Assembly: GCA_030427505.1 (NCBI GenBank)
Contig: JAUICH010000004.1
Coordinates: 244,114-308,113 of the forward strand
From: Verrucomicrobiia bacterium
Lineage (GTDB): Bacteria > Verrucomicrobiota > Verrucomicrobiia > Verrucomicrobiales > DEV007
Direction of reading: 5' to 3'
Length of the DNA stretch: 64,000 bases
Part shown: positions 41,340 through 51,095 of the stretch, one piece after another
How the letters are laid out: each line of letters begins with the position of its first letter
How positions within the stretch are numbered: the first letter of the stretch is position 1
Notes under the pieces: model-generated
What the model was told of the DNA's origin: nothing
The model's database searches: none
Seen by the model: only the letters and a program-made list of their open reading frames with translations
Program-made: the position numbers and the translations under genes

Positions 41340-41948
41340 TCAGGACTCCGTCTTCAAGCCACGAATGGTAAGGTTCCGGACCTTCACGGATTTCCCCGCC
41401 GCGAGCCAACTGCGGGACTTGGGCGTGGCCAGATAGGGATGCGCGGCGCGGAGTTCCTGGCCGTCGAGATTCGCTGCCATCTGGTCGCCCTTCCACTCGA
41501 CCCGGAGGTGGTGCCACTCGTTCGGTTTCACCTCCATGGGCACGCTGGCGATGGTGTGGGAGGGTTTCACGGAGTCTTCCGCGATGCTTAGCCCCTTGGC
41601 GTTCACCACCACGCGGCCGACGTGCGTCTTTGCGTCGCAGCCCACCAGGAAACTGCCGGGACCGTCGAGGTAAAACTCCACCTCGATGACCGCGTCTGAC
41701 AAACCCACCAGGTGATGCAGCACCGGGATGTGCTTCTGCTCCGGGAGGTCCAGGACCGCCAGCACACCACCCTCCGGCGTCCAACGGCCCTTGGCGATGT
41801 GGAAGCTTTCGTCCAGCGGCTCCGCGAAGCTGGGCGCGGCCAGCCGCGGGAGAGGCTCATCGTGGAGGAGTGGCTTTGCTTCTTCGGCCAAGCAAAAAGA
41901 GGAAACCGAAGCAGCCAAAAGCGCGGCAAAGAACAGGGGGTGTTTCAT
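41340..41948 (-). CDS. Secreted LamG-like (DUF1080-type) sugar-associated protein
   Basis: This is a 202-residue exported protein from the ATG at 41948. The signal peptide is MKHPLFFAALLAASVSSFCLAEE. The mature part is a single concanavalin-like jelly roll (ESFHIAKGRWTPEGGVLAVLDL, VIEVEFYLDGPGSFLVGC, PNEWHHLRVEWKGDQMAANLDGQE, VKVRNLTIRGLK), the layout of DUF1080-type domains. It is the intact paralogue of the frameshifted gene that follows 22 bp downstream. No catalytic residue can be assigned, so a sugar-binding role is as likely as hydrolysis. Confidence 0.8.
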   Translation of the reverse strand: MKHPLFFAALLAASVSSFCLAEEAKPLLHDEPLPRLAAPSFAEPLDESFHIAKGRWTPEGGVLAVLDLPEQKHIPVLHHLVGLSDAVIEVEFYLDGPGSFLVGCDAKTHVGRVVVNAKGLSIAEDSVKPSHTIASVPMEVKPNEWHHLRVEWKGDQMAANLDGQELRAAHPYLATPKSRSWLAAGKSVKVRNLTIRGLKTES

Positions 41949-42129
41949 AACGGAAAGCTTTCCCGTGCGCCTGCCTTCTGGCAAGTGCCGAATCGCGTCC
42001 CTTGTTCGAGAGGGTACCACAGGACAACGGGCATTGCGGCTTCGCCGGAAGACTTTCTCACTTTTTTCCACCTCAAATAGCCTCCCTTCGCGCTAACACT
42101 CTCCGGTTGATCAGCACTTTGGGCATGCA

Positions 42130-42591
42130 TCACGGAGCCGTGAAAGCCCAAAGAAAAGCGGACACTAACAGGAGCAGAAGGATCCCCGCCACAATCATTC
42201 CCGCGAGGTCATATTTCTTGCTACGGGCAAACCCCGCGGGCGCGGAGGCGAGGTAAATGCACTGCAAAAAATTGAGAAGCGGCACCGCCTGAAGAAGAGA
42301 CCACCACCGGCTCGACCCGATGTTGCGGAGCCTTCCTGAAGCAAACCAGATTGCAAACGGCACGACTAACAAATTTACGAGTGAAGCGGTACCTGCGAAC
42401 CGGCCGGACTCTACCCCTGTGCTGTATTGAGGGCTTGAGACGGAACCATACGAAATGGCCCCTAAGATCAGCGCAAGAGCCAGGTAAGAGATAATGTAGG
42501 TCACCCGGTTCCAGCCTGGATAGTAGACATATTCACGTTTCCCGGAACTGCCCAGGCTCGCTTTGGGGGGCTCATAAGGATTCTCGCTCAT
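42130..42591 (-). CDS. NPYEPP-type small membrane protein
   Basis: This is a 153-residue protein opening MSENPYEPPKA, a start shared by many small membrane proteins of Planctomycetota and Verrucomicrobiota. Four hydrophobic segments follow (YIISYLALALILGAISY, LVNLLVVPFAIWFA, RWWSLLQAVPLLNFLQCIYL, AGMIVAGILLLLLVSAFLW). No function is known. It may sense or hold membrane partners through the N-terminal proline motif, but that is speculation. Confidence 0.7.
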   Translation of the reverse strand: MSENPYEPPKASLGSSGKREYVYYPGWNRVTYIISYLALALILGAISYGSVSSPQYSTGVESGRFAGTASLVNLLVVPFAIWFASGRLRNIGSSRWWSLLQAVPLLNFLQCIYLASAPAGFARSKKYDLAGMIVAGILLLLLVSAFLWAFTAP

Positions 42592-42656
42592 TTTCTCAAC
42601 GTGTTACCTCGCCAGCTCTAGCCTTTATACCTCTACTTGAGGTCAGGGCAAGCCGA

Positions 42657-43742
42657 TTACCGGAACCATCCCCGCCGCCAGAAGAGACCCAGCATGGTGG
42701 CCGCGACGAGGATCATGCCGCCGAGGGCGGCGGGGTAGCCCCAGCTTTCTTTCAGCTCGGGCATCTGGCTGAAGTTCATGCCGTAGATCCCGGCGATGAG
42801 GGTGAGGGGCAGGAAGATGGCGGAGAGCACGGTCAGGAAGTTCAGCCGCTTGGTGGCCATGCGCTGGTGTTCCAGTTCGTTGCGCTGGAGGACGTCCATG
42901 AGCCGGCTATCCTGGCGTTCGAGCGCGGCTTCGAAGTCGTGCAGGCCCTGTTGGAGGACGCTCATCGACTGCCGCTCGGACGCCATGTCGGAGGTCCAGA
43001 AATTGTCCGACTGGGCCAGGTTCACGAGAAAGCCCAGGGTTTCGCACTGGCTGGAGAGGGCGGAGAGTTTTTCTTTGACCGCGAGGACCTTGCCGGGATC
43101 GATGGCCGAGGGGTGGGAGATGGCGAGCTTCACCATATCATTGACGGCATCTCTCTCCCGAACGTACTCGGCGAGGTCTCGCGTTAGAAAGTGATCGAAC
43201 AGAGACAGCAGCAGGCCGACGGAGGAGGTGCCGCCGGGGCGGCTCCAGCCGCGGGCTTCGCACAGCCAGTCATCCACGCCCGGCACGGGCCCTTCGCGCA
43301 GGATGAGCAGCAGGCCAGGCAGGCAGAGCAGGACGATGGGGATGTACTGGCCGCCGCCGGTGTGGTGGCGCCAGACCAGCAGGATGCCGTCCCCCGCCGG
43401 CCGGGCGCGCGGACGGTGGGCGCTGCGAAAGCGCCGCAGGACTTCGTTGCCACCCACGTCCAGGGGCTCGAGGCGCTGGCGAAGCTCGGCCTCTTCCAGA
43501 CCACAGAGATCCAGCACCCAGGCCGCGCCGGGACGGCCCACCACACCGTCTTCCAGCGGCACCATCTTTTCCGCGCTGAGACGCTTGAGAAGAAACGGAC
43601 CCTCGGTGGTATAGAAGTCCTCCCAGCGGCGACTCCCCTGCTCCGCGCTGCCGTCCCCGGCTTCCGGCTCCTGGCCGGCGGGCGGGTGCCGGTGGTGGTG
43701 GCGGCGGTGTTCGCGCGCTTGCTCGTGCGTCTGCTTCGTGGC
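42657..43742 (-). CDS. CorA-like magnesium/divalent cation transporter
   Basis: This is a 361-residue protein of the CorA/ZntB family from the ATG at 43742 (MATKQTHEQAREHRRHHHRH). A long cytoplasmic funnel domain is followed by two transmembrane helices. The selectivity motif YGMN is in FLPLTLIAGIYGMNFSQMPE, and the second helix ends with a basic tail (WRRGWFR). The His-rich N-terminus could bind metal. It is a single gene, and substrates of the family include Mg, Co, Ni or Zn. Confidence 0.9.
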   Translation of the reverse strand, partial: ATKQTHEQAREHRRHHHRHPPAGQEPEAGDGSAEQGSRRWEDFYTTEGPFLLKRLSAEKMVPLEDGVVGRPGAAWVLDLCGLEEAELRQRLEPLDVGGNEVLRRFRSAHRPRARPAGDGILLVWRHHTGGGQYIPIVLLCLPGLLLILREGPVPGVDDWLCEARGWSRPGGTSSVGLLLSLFDHFLTRDLAEYVRERDAVNDMVKLAISHPSAIDPGKVLAVKEKLSALSSQCETLGFLVNLAQSDNFWTSDMASERQSMSVLQQGLHDFEAALERQDSRLMDVLQRNELEHQRMATKRLNFLTVLSAIFLPLTLIAGIYGMNFSQMPELKESWGYPAALGGMILVAATMLGLFWRRGWFR

Positions 43743-44481
43743 CATGCGTGGTCTCTCTCCGTGAAGATTGACTATCACGGGAGTCCCAGAGACGCGCAGG
43801 GAAAACCGGGCCCGTCCGCGTCACGAAATCGTCACGCCGGACGGGGACCACCACTCCGGACCCCCGGGCCGCTCGAAAGCGGATTCTTCCTCTCTTCCGG
43901 TCCCCGCCGCCAGTCGCGGGCTAATCCCTCGCAGAGGATTCACTCACTGGTTCATTTGCGACGCAGCGGTGGTAGGCTGTCGGATCAACCGTTCGCTGGT
44001 TCAATCTCGAGCACCGCGCTCCCACGATACCTTGTTTCAGGCCAGCGCTTATTATTGATTGGGCGATCCATTTCCCCTTCCCTCCGGGGAATTCTTTCCT
44101 GCTTTACAATCCGTCCGGTTGGGAGCAGATGATCTCGTGAGCTTCCTGATACTAAGGAGGGTGGGCAATTCGGCGAACTGATTGGAAATGGAGATAAGGT
44201 TAGGAAAATCAATGCCGAAAGGCGGCGAAAGAAAGGTCCCGCGGTCCATTTTTTCTCACCTCCGGGCGGAACCACGGAGTCTTGTGGCTTCGCTCCGGTT
44301 GTTTGCGAGGCACATTCCCGCCGGAACAATCTTCCGCCTGGCTTCTTTTCCTTCCCCTCCACTACGGGCGGCTCCAGTGCCGATCGCGGCACTTTCCCAG
44401 ACTAACAGTGGCTTCAAGCCGATCCGGTCCTAGTTTGTCCCTGCTGTTGAAATTTTTAACCCGGTCCTTCGATTTTCCTTA
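43743..44481. other. Intergenic region with MITE-like relic
   Basis: 740 bp lacking a credible gene, between CorA (minus) and the triple methyltransferase (plus), so it holds both promoters. The part at 44165-44410 resembles the MITE-like element of 60 kb. Other open frames show no signature. Confidence 0.5.
44165..44410. repeat. Diverged relative of the 60-kb MITE-like element
   Basis: CCGAAAGGCGGCGAAAG..., then CCATTTTTT and CGCCTGGCTTC...CCAGAC, line up in order with the interior of the element at 60030-60240. The perfect terminal repeats are missing and an insert of ~70 bp interrupts the middle. Confidence 0.5.
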
Positions 44482-47400
44482 ATGCAATACACCCTTCGAG
44501 AGCCCGCAACTGACGAGAATTTTCACGAGGAAAACTATCTACGGGGCAATCCCGATGTGATGGAGCTGGTCCAGAGCGGCACGTTTCGTTCCGGGCGAGA
44601 TCACTTCGACGCGGCCGGAAAGTTGCAACACCGCTACCTGCAGGCGCCCCCCTCGCTCATCGCCCACGCGAAGCGCGCCAAGCTGGAGCGAATCCGCCCG
44701 CTCCTCCGAAAGGAACTGCCGATGGTGGAACGGGAGGGTGCCTATGACTTTCTGTCCGAGGCTTTGCGCGCGGAATTCTCCATCTGTGACACCAAGAACG
44801 TCAGCGATCACCCCTACGACTCCCCCCTAATGGACTTGGTGACCCGGCACACGGGTGGCCTTGTGCTGGACTGTGGCGCGGGCAGGCGCCCTGTTTATTT
44901 CGAAAACGTGGTGAATTTCGAGATCGTGCCCTATGACAGCACGGACGTGCTAGGGGTCGGCGAGGAGTTACCTTTTAAGGACCACTCTTTTGACGCGGTC
45001 ATCTCCATTGCCGTGCTGGAGCATGTGAAGGACCCCTGGCGCTGTGCGCGGGAGATCATCCGCGTGCTGAAACCGGGGGGCGAACTGATCTGTGCCGTCC
45101 CCTTTCTCCAACCCGTGCATGGTTACCCGAATCACTACTACAACATGACGGCTCAGGGGCTGCAGACCCTGTTCGATCATGCTCTGTGTGTGGACCGGAC
45201 GGCGGTCACGGAAGGAATGGGCCCGGTGCACGCCCTGACCTGGATACTGCGCAGCTGGTCGGAGGGCCTGTTCGGCAATACCCGGGAAAATTTCCTTAAC
45301 ATGCAGGTAAGAGACCTGACCGGCCACGGCGCGCTGTACATGGACCGGCCTTTTACACGGGAACTGCCTGAGGAAAAGAATTTCGAGCTGGCGGCCGCCT
45401 GCATCCTTTTCGCCCACAAACCCAGGGAACTCCAGGCCGCGCCCGGCACGGAGCCTCTGGAAATGGACCGGCCATCCCCCGGGGCGAAGTCTGACATCGC
45501 GCCCTACGATCCGCTGGAGGTCCCCCCTCAGGAGGGGCCGGTGCTCGCCTCCCTGGTGAACTTCCAACCCGTCTGCCAGCCCCTGATAGAAGCCTGGGCC
45601 CCACGGTCGATCTGTGAGATTGGCGTGGAAAACGGAAGGGCCACGGAATGGCTCGTGAACCTGTCCGGCGCCCTGGGCGGCGAATACCATGGCGTCGATC
45701 CCACGATCGATACGGCGCCCTCTCCGGTCGGGAAAGCGGGGCATGCGCATTTTCACTGCCAGCCTTCCCTGGGCTACCTGGCGGAGGCGCCTCCGCATGA
45801 TGTTTACTTCATAGACGGCGATCACAACTACCACACCGTTTCCAATGAGCTAAGCCTGATCGCGAAATCAGCCGCCGGGGCGGAGCGGGCTCCTTTGATT
45901 TTCCTTCATGATGTCAGCTGGCCGTGGGCGCGGCGGGACCTCTACTACCGGTGGGATGACATTCCGGAGGAGGCCCGTCAGGAGTCCTCTCAAGGAAACA
46001 ATTTCCGGGTGGACCAGGCGGAACCGGTGGACACGGGCGGGTTTCAACCCGCGGGCACCCTTTACTATGCCCGGAAGACGAGCCGGGACCGCAATGGGGT
46101 CCTCACGGCGGTGGAGGACTTTCTGGCCAGCCAACCGGACTGGGAGTTTCTGACGCTGCCCAACTTTTTCGGGCTCGGAATCCTGGTGGCGCGGAATGAG
46201 TTGGAAGGCGCCCGCGCGGCCGCGGTGGACGCCATCCGTACCTCCGTGAACTGTCTCTCCACCTTTCTGAAGTGGCAGGAATACAATCGCGTCGAGCTGA
46301 TCACAAACCTGGAGGAAACGAAAACCCGGCTCCACCTGGCAGAAGCAAAGGCCGGGACCTTCGAGCAGGAGCGGATCCGATTAATGTCCCGTATCGAGGC
46401 GGCGCAGTCTGAAATACACGCGGCCAAGGCTGAAGCGCACGCGGCTCAGGCGGAGACTCGCACGGCCCAGGCGCAGACTCAAGCAGCCCGGTTGGAGACC
46501 CATGCGGCACACCTCGAAATTCACGCGGCCAGGCTGGATGCCCAAGCCACCCGGGCCCAGAAAGACACCGAAGCTCTCTATCTGAATGAAAGGCTGCGCC
46601 AGGCGGCCGCCGAGAGGACCAGCCTGAAGGAAGCCCTGAAAGAGGCCGGAGCCGGGCACAAGGAATGGGAGAAACAGTTCAAGGCCGCACGCCACCAGCT
46701 GCGGTCTCTGCTGACGAGCCTGGTCCCCTCCTCTCGCAGAAAGAAGGCGGCCAGGGCTTTCCTGGCGGAGGCGGAGTCTCTTTCCATTCCACGGCCCGTC
46801 GCCAAGCTGCCAACCCGCCCCGCCCCAAAAGCGGAGCCCGCGGAAAAGGAGCCGGGCGACACCCCCGCGCTCCCTTCACCGGCCCCACCGCCAGCCGCGC
46901 CGGAGAACAGCCTGGACGCCCTCGACTTCTACGAAACGAAAGCGCCTAGCTCGCAGAACATCCTGGACATCTTTGAAGGCGAGTGGTCCTCCGAAATGCC
47001 GGGGGACAGCGGCCTGGTCTCCGTCCCTGGCCCCGTGAAGCTTTTCGAAGACGCGCGCATTCATTGGGCAGCGGAAATATTGGGCGGATTTGCCGATCAA
47101 AACGTGCTGGAACTCGGCCCCCTGGAGGGAGCCCACTCCCGCACCCTGCAAAGCATGGGCGCCAAAAAAGTCACCGCGATCGAAGCGAATCGTCACGCCT
47201 TTCTGAAATGCCTCTGCATCAAGGAAATTTTCCAATTGGACCGGGTGTCTTTCCAACTGGGAGACTTTGTCACTTTCCTGCGCGAGTCCACCGGACGGTA
47301 TGACGCCATCGTGGCCTGCGGCGTTCTCTACCACATGACGGACCCCATCGAACTGATCGACCTCATCAGCCGCCATACCGACCGGGTCTTTCTGTGGACC

Positions 47401-47688
47401 CACCACTACGATGACCTGATTGTCTCGAAAGACTACCTCGCCCGGCGTTTCCAGGCGCCGGTTTCCATGGACTACCACGGCTGGACCTACAAAGGCGCGC
47501 AACAGTCTTACATGGAAGCGGTGCAAGCCAGTGGGTTCTGCGGCGGTTCCCAAGCCACCAGTTGCTGGCTCACACGGCAGAGCATCCTGAATGCCCTGAC
47601 ACATTTTGGCTTCACCAATCTGGTCGTGGGCTTCGAGGACCCCGATCACGTCAATGGACCCGCCATCGCCATATGCGCGCAGAGATAG
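44482..47688 (+). CDS. Triple-domain SAM methyltransferase of surface polysaccharide assembly
   Basis: This is a 1068-residue cytoplasmic protein with three methyltransferase modules. The N-terminus (EENYLRGNPDVMELVQSGTFRSGRDHF) is the NPDV-type adaptor seen in surface glycan enzymes. Module one (residues ~115-260) has VLDCGAGRRPVYF and DHSFDAVISIAVLEHVKDP. Module two (~365-540) has ICEIGVENGRATEWL and PHDVYFIDGDHNYHTVSNE, as in Methyltransf_24 proteins. A long Ala/Glu-rich coiled coil (~613-746) with near 7-residue AAQAETRTAQAQTQ repeats follows, then a Pro-rich spacer. Module three (~840-1068) has VLELGPLEGAHSRTLQSMGAKKVTAIEANRH and YDAIVACGVLYHMTDPIELID. The coiled coil may act as a ruler or oligomerisation rod, as in WbdD-type chain-length regulators (inference). 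Confidence 0.82.
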   Translation: MQYTLREPATDENFHEENYLRGNPDVMELVQSGTFRSGRDHFDAAGKLQHRYLQAPPSLIAHAKRAKLERIRPLLRKELPMVEREGAYDFLSEALRAEFSICDTKNVSDHPYDSPLMDLVTRHTGGLVLDCGAGRRPVYFENVVNFEIVPYDSTDVLGVGEELPFKDHSFDAVISIAVLEHVKDPWRCAREIIRVLKPGGELICAVPFLQPVHGYPNHYYNMTAQGLQTLFDHALCVDRTAVTEGMGPVHALTWILRSWSEGLFGNTRENFLNMQVRDLTGHGALYMDRPFTRELPEEKNFELAAACILFAHKPRELQAAPGTEPLEMDRPSPGAKSDIAPYDPLEVPPQEGPVLASLVNFQPVCQPLIEAWAPRSICEIGVENGRATEWLVNLSGALGGEYHGVDPTIDTAPSPVGKAGHAHFHCQPSLGYLAEAPPHDVYFIDGDHNYHTVSNELSLIAKSAAGAERAPLIFLHDVSWPWARRDLYYRWDDIPEEARQESSQGNNFRVDQAEPVDTGGFQPAGTLYYARKTSRDRNGVLTAVEDFLASQPDWEFLTLPNFFGLGILVARNELEGARAAAVDAIRTSVNCLSTFLKWQEYNRVELITNLEETKTRLHLAEAKAGTFEQERIRLMSRIEAAQSEIHAAKAEAHAAQAETRTAQAQTQAARLETHAAHLEIHAARLDAQATRAQKDTEALYLNERLRQAAAERTSLKEALKEAGAGHKEWEKQFKAARHQLRSLLTSLVPSSRRKKAARAFLAEAESLSIPRPVAKLPTRPAPKAEPAEKEPGDTPALPSPAPPPAAPENSLDALDFYETKAPSSQNILDIFEGEWSSEMPGDSGLVSVPGPVKLFEDARIHWAAEILGGFADQNVLELGPLEGAHSRTLQSMGAKKVTAIEANRHAFLKCLCIKEIFQLDRVSFQLGDFVTFLRESTGRYDAIVACGVLYHMTDPIELIDLISRHTDRVFLWTHHYDDLIVSKDYLARRFQAPVSMDYHGWTYKGAQQSYMEAVQASGFCGGSQATSCWLTRQSILNALTHFGFTNLVVGFEDPDHVNGPAIAICAQR

Positions 47689-47849
47689 TGCCGCCACCCC
47701 GCCGAGCCCAATCCAGCGAACCGTCAACGAAGACCTCTATGCTTCACCCACATTCCCGAAAGTGACCTGAACATGAGAGGCAGCGAATAACCTCGCGCGT
47801 CTCCTGACCATCCCCATTCACTCCACCAACAAGCGCTCCCCGCCCAACC

Positions 47850-50800
47850 GTGCCTTTCCCCAACCGACAGCGTTCCCCACTCCGCTGGTTGATCGATCCG
47901 ATCACCAAACCTTTCAAGCGTAAGTCCAAGAAGATCGCCGAACTGCGCGCCCGGGTGGAAAAGCTGACCGCGGACCGGGAGAGACTCCGGACCAAGGGCG
48001 AAAGATTCAGGAATCAGCGGGACGTGCAGCGTTCGAGGGTGAACGAGTTGAAGGCTCGGTTGGAGAGTTTGTCCTCATCCGCCGAAACCCACGGGGAATA
48101 CCGCGGATGGATCTCTCTCTACGATACCTTGAGAGATGAGGACCGGCACGCCATCCGGATCTGCATCGCCAATTTCGTCCGCAGGCCGCTCATCTCCATC
48201 ATCATGCCCGTTTTCAACGTGGATGAGCGCTACTTGCGGAATGCCATCGAGTCGGTTCGTGGACAACTCTACGAAAACTGGGAACTTTGCATCGCGGATG
48301 ACGCCTCGAGCGCGCCGCACATCCAGCCCGTGCTGGAAAGCTACGCGGCGCTGGACCCCAGGATAAAGGTGGTCACCCGGGAAGAGCGCGGACACATCGC
48401 GGTTTCCTCCAACAGCGCCATCGAGCTGGCCTCCGGCGAATACCTGGCCTTTCTGGACCATGACGATGAGTTGCGGGAGCACGCCCTCTATCTGGTCGCG
48501 CAGGAGATTCTTTCCCACCCGGAGGCGGACCTCATTTTCTCCGACGAAGACAAGATCGACAGCGAAGGCATTCGTTTCGACCCCTACTTCAAGTCCGACT
48601 TTAACTACGACCTGCTTACTTCCCAAAACTGCATCTGCCACCTGGGAGTCTATCGCGCCAGTCTCGTTCGCGAACTCGGTGGCTTCCGGCCCGGGACGGA
48701 AGGCGCGCAGGACTGGGACCTGGCGTTCCGCGTCGTGGAGCGCACCTCTCCGGAACGGATCCGTCACATTCCTCACATCCTCTACCACTGGCGTCTCATT
48801 CCCGGCAGCACGGCCAGCGGACCGGACGAGAAGCCCTACGCCCTGGAGGCTGGCCGGCGTGTCATTCTGGACCACCTAGAACGCCGGGGAGAAACGGTGG
48901 AAGACTGCGAGATCCTGCCCATCCACATGATGCGGGTCATCCGCACGGTGCCGGAGCCCTTGCCTCACGTCACCGTCATCATTCCCACGCGGAACCTGCT
49001 GGAGTTGCTCCGCCCCTGCGTGGAAATGGTCCTGACCATTACCGACTATCCGAACCTTGAGGTGCTCATCGTGGATAACGATTCGGACGATCCGGATGCC
49101 ATTGCTTACCTGGAAGAGGCAGCCACCCGGCCAGGCATTCGCGTTCTGAAAGTCCCCGGGGCATTCAACTATTCCCGCCTGAACAACCTCGCGGCGGAAG
49201 CCTGCGACAGCCCTGTCCTCTGTCTCCTGAATAACGACATCCAGGTGCTGCACCCCGGCTGGCTGCGGGAGATGGTCTCCCAAGCCATTCGCCCGGAGAT
49301 TGGAGCCGTGGGCGCGAAGCTCTTCTTTCCCAATGGGAATCTCCAGCATGCCGGCGTCTTTCTAGGTGTCAGAGGCGTGGCCGGTCACTTTTACCGGCAC
49401 TGCCCAGGCGACTACCTGGGCATCGGCTGCCGGGCACAAGTCATTGGCAATGTCTCCGCGGTGACCGCCGCCTGCCTGGTCATCGAACGCGAGAAATACC
49501 TCGAAGTGAGCGGTCTGGACGACCAAAACCTCCAAGTTGCCTTTAACGATGTGGATTTCTGCCTGAGACTGCTCCAGGCGGGATACCGGAATCTTTACAC
49601 GCCATACGCCCGCCTCTGCCACCATGAATCCGCCAGCCGGGGTTACACCGCGCAGTCCCTGGAAGAGTCCGCCAAATGCCGGACCGAGATCCACTACTTC
49701 GCGACAAAGTGGGCGCATTTCATCGAACACGACCCCGCCTATAACCCCAATCTCACCACCTTTGCCGAAACCGGAACCCTGGGACATCCTCCCCGGACCC
49801 TCAAACCCTGGCTACGCGGCAGCCATGGCCGCCTGTATGGCGTTGCCTCTCCTGAGCCGTCCACTACCCAGCAAAGTGAGATGACGCCACCGGACTGGGC
49901 GATCAGTTGGACTGAAGATTCCGAGCTTCTGTCGCCAGATCCTTCCAGCCTCCTGCTGGAAGGATGGGCCGTCTCCAGGCGCGGCTTACCCGTCCAGGGC
50001 ACCGCGCGAATAGCGGATGAACCGCCTGTCCACTTTGAGCCGGACTTTCCCAGGCCGGATGTCGTCGCGGTGTTCGAGAAGACCTATCCCGAATGCCCGC
50101 TGAACTGTGGCTTCCGGGTTCGTCTGCCACTTCCCGAAACCAGCCGGGACCAGATTCTGATATCTCTCACCTTCAGCGACGGCGAGCTTGCCACCCCACC
50201 AGCCACCTACCGGATTCGGAGACCCGCCGCGCCCTTTTTGCGCTCCGAATACGCCTTTCTTAACCTGCACTTCAATCGAAGCGTCGCCGCAGCCCAATAC
50301 CTCCACGGCAGCGGCATCGAGATCGGAGCCCTGACCACCCCACAGGGCGTTCCCCCGGAAGTACAGGTCACATACCTCGATCAGGCAACCACCGAAGAGC
50401 TGAAGGCCCACTATGGTTCGAATCCATTCCTCAAAGTCAGGGAATTCGTGCCCGTGGACTTGGTCGCGGACGCCCACACTCTGGACGGAGTGGCAGACGA
50501 AAGTCAGGACTTCGTCATCGTCCACGACGTCATCGAACACCTGGAGAATCCCATCCTGGCCGTCAAAAACTGGCTCCGCGTGCTCAAGCAAGACGGCATC
50601 CTTCTGAGCACGGCGCCTGACAAACGCTTCACCTTCGACTTCTCCAGGCCCGTCACGCCCTTCTCTCACCTCGAACGCGACTACCGCGAAGGTCCAGAGG
50701 GGTCCAGGAGTGAAGCTTACCTGGAATGGCACCAGTTCGTCTGCACTTCCTCGCATACGCCAACTACCGGCACCGCCGCCGATCCCAGCGAAGCCGCTCG

Positions 50801-51017
50801 CGAGAGCATGGAGAAACGTGAAGACATCCACTTCCACGTCTGGACCCACACGGAGATCCTGGAAATGCTCATCGAAATGAAACGGCAGATCGGGTTTGAG
50901 TATGAATTCGAACTCCTCGCGCAGAACGAAGGAGAAATGCTTTTCGTGCTGAGGAAAGGAGCCCACGAAGCCTACGACCGCGCCCAGCCCTCTTCCCTGC
51001 AAAACCCTCCGAAATAG
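47850..51017 (+). CDS. Tandem GT2 glycosyltransferase with C-terminal methyltransferase
   Basis: This is a 1055-residue protein starting at a GTG (47850). Residues ~20-75 are a coiled coil (KIAELRARVEKLTADRERLRTKGERF). Two family 2 glycosyltransferase domains follow: GT-A one near residue 113 (ISIIMPVFNVDERYLRNAIESV) with the metal motif FLDHDDELREHAL, and GT-A two near 372 (VTVIIPTRNLLELLRPC) with LLNNDIQVLHPGWL. Near 822-890 a methyltransferase-like domain has IEIGALTTPQGVP and VIVHDVIEHLENP, ending LRVLKQDGILLSTAPDKR. It would add and modify sugars of an O-antigen or capsule chain. The preceding gene (160 bp upstream) encodes the coiled-coil triple methyltransferase, a likely partner. Confidence 0.9.
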   Translation: MPFPNRQRSPLRWLIDPITKPFKRKSKKIAELRARVEKLTADRERLRTKGERFRNQRDVQRSRVNELKARLESLSSSAETHGEYRGWISLYDTLRDEDRHAIRICIANFVRRPLISIIMPVFNVDERYLRNAIESVRGQLYENWELCIADDASSAPHIQPVLESYAALDPRIKVVTREERGHIAVSSNSAIELASGEYLAFLDHDDELREHALYLVAQEILSHPEADLIFSDEDKIDSEGIRFDPYFKSDFNYDLLTSQNCICHLGVYRASLVRELGGFRPGTEGAQDWDLAFRVVERTSPERIRHIPHILYHWRLIPGSTASGPDEKPYALEAGRRVILDHLERRGETVEDCEILPIHMMRVIRTVPEPLPHVTVIIPTRNLLELLRPCVEMVLTITDYPNLEVLIVDNDSDDPDAIAYLEEAATRPGIRVLKVPGAFNYSRLNNLAAEACDSPVLCLLNNDIQVLHPGWLREMVSQAIRPEIGAVGAKLFFPNGNLQHAGVFLGVRGVAGHFYRHCPGDYLGIGCRAQVIGNVSAVTAACLVIEREKYLEVSGLDDQNLQVAFNDVDFCLRLLQAGYRNLYTPYARLCHHESASRGYTAQSLEESAKCRTEIHYFATKWAHFIEHDPAYNPNLTTFAETGTLGHPPRTLKPWLRGSHGRLYGVASPEPSTTQQSEMTPPDWAISWTEDSELLSPDPSSLLLEGWAVSRRGLPVQGTARIADEPPVHFEPDFPRPDVVAVFEKTYPECPLNCGFRVRLPLPETSRDQILISLTFSDGELATPPATYRIRRPAAPFLRSEYAFLNLHFNRSVAAAQYLHGSGIEIGALTTPQGVPPEVQVTYLDQATTEELKAHYGSNPFLKVREFVPVDLVADAHTLDGVADESQDFVIVHDVIEHLENPILAVKNWLRVLKQDGILLSTAPDKRFTFDFSRPVTPFSHLERDYREGPEGSRSEAYLEWHQFVCTSSHTPTTGTAADPSEAARESMEKREDIHFHVWTHTEILEMLIEMKRQIGFEYEFELLAQNEGEMLFVLRKGAHEAYDRAQPSSLQNPPK

Positions 51018-51095
51018 CGCTTAGATTCCTAGTTATCTTGAGCCGGACCAAGGCCCCCTGGCAAAGCCACTGACAATAGATTCGTCACCCAACCC

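Noticed and set aside
50414..50424. GGTTCGAATCC-like word that could be a tRNA T-arm
   Set aside because: It lies inside the glycosyltransferase gene in frame, and no matching acceptor or anticodon arms are present around it.
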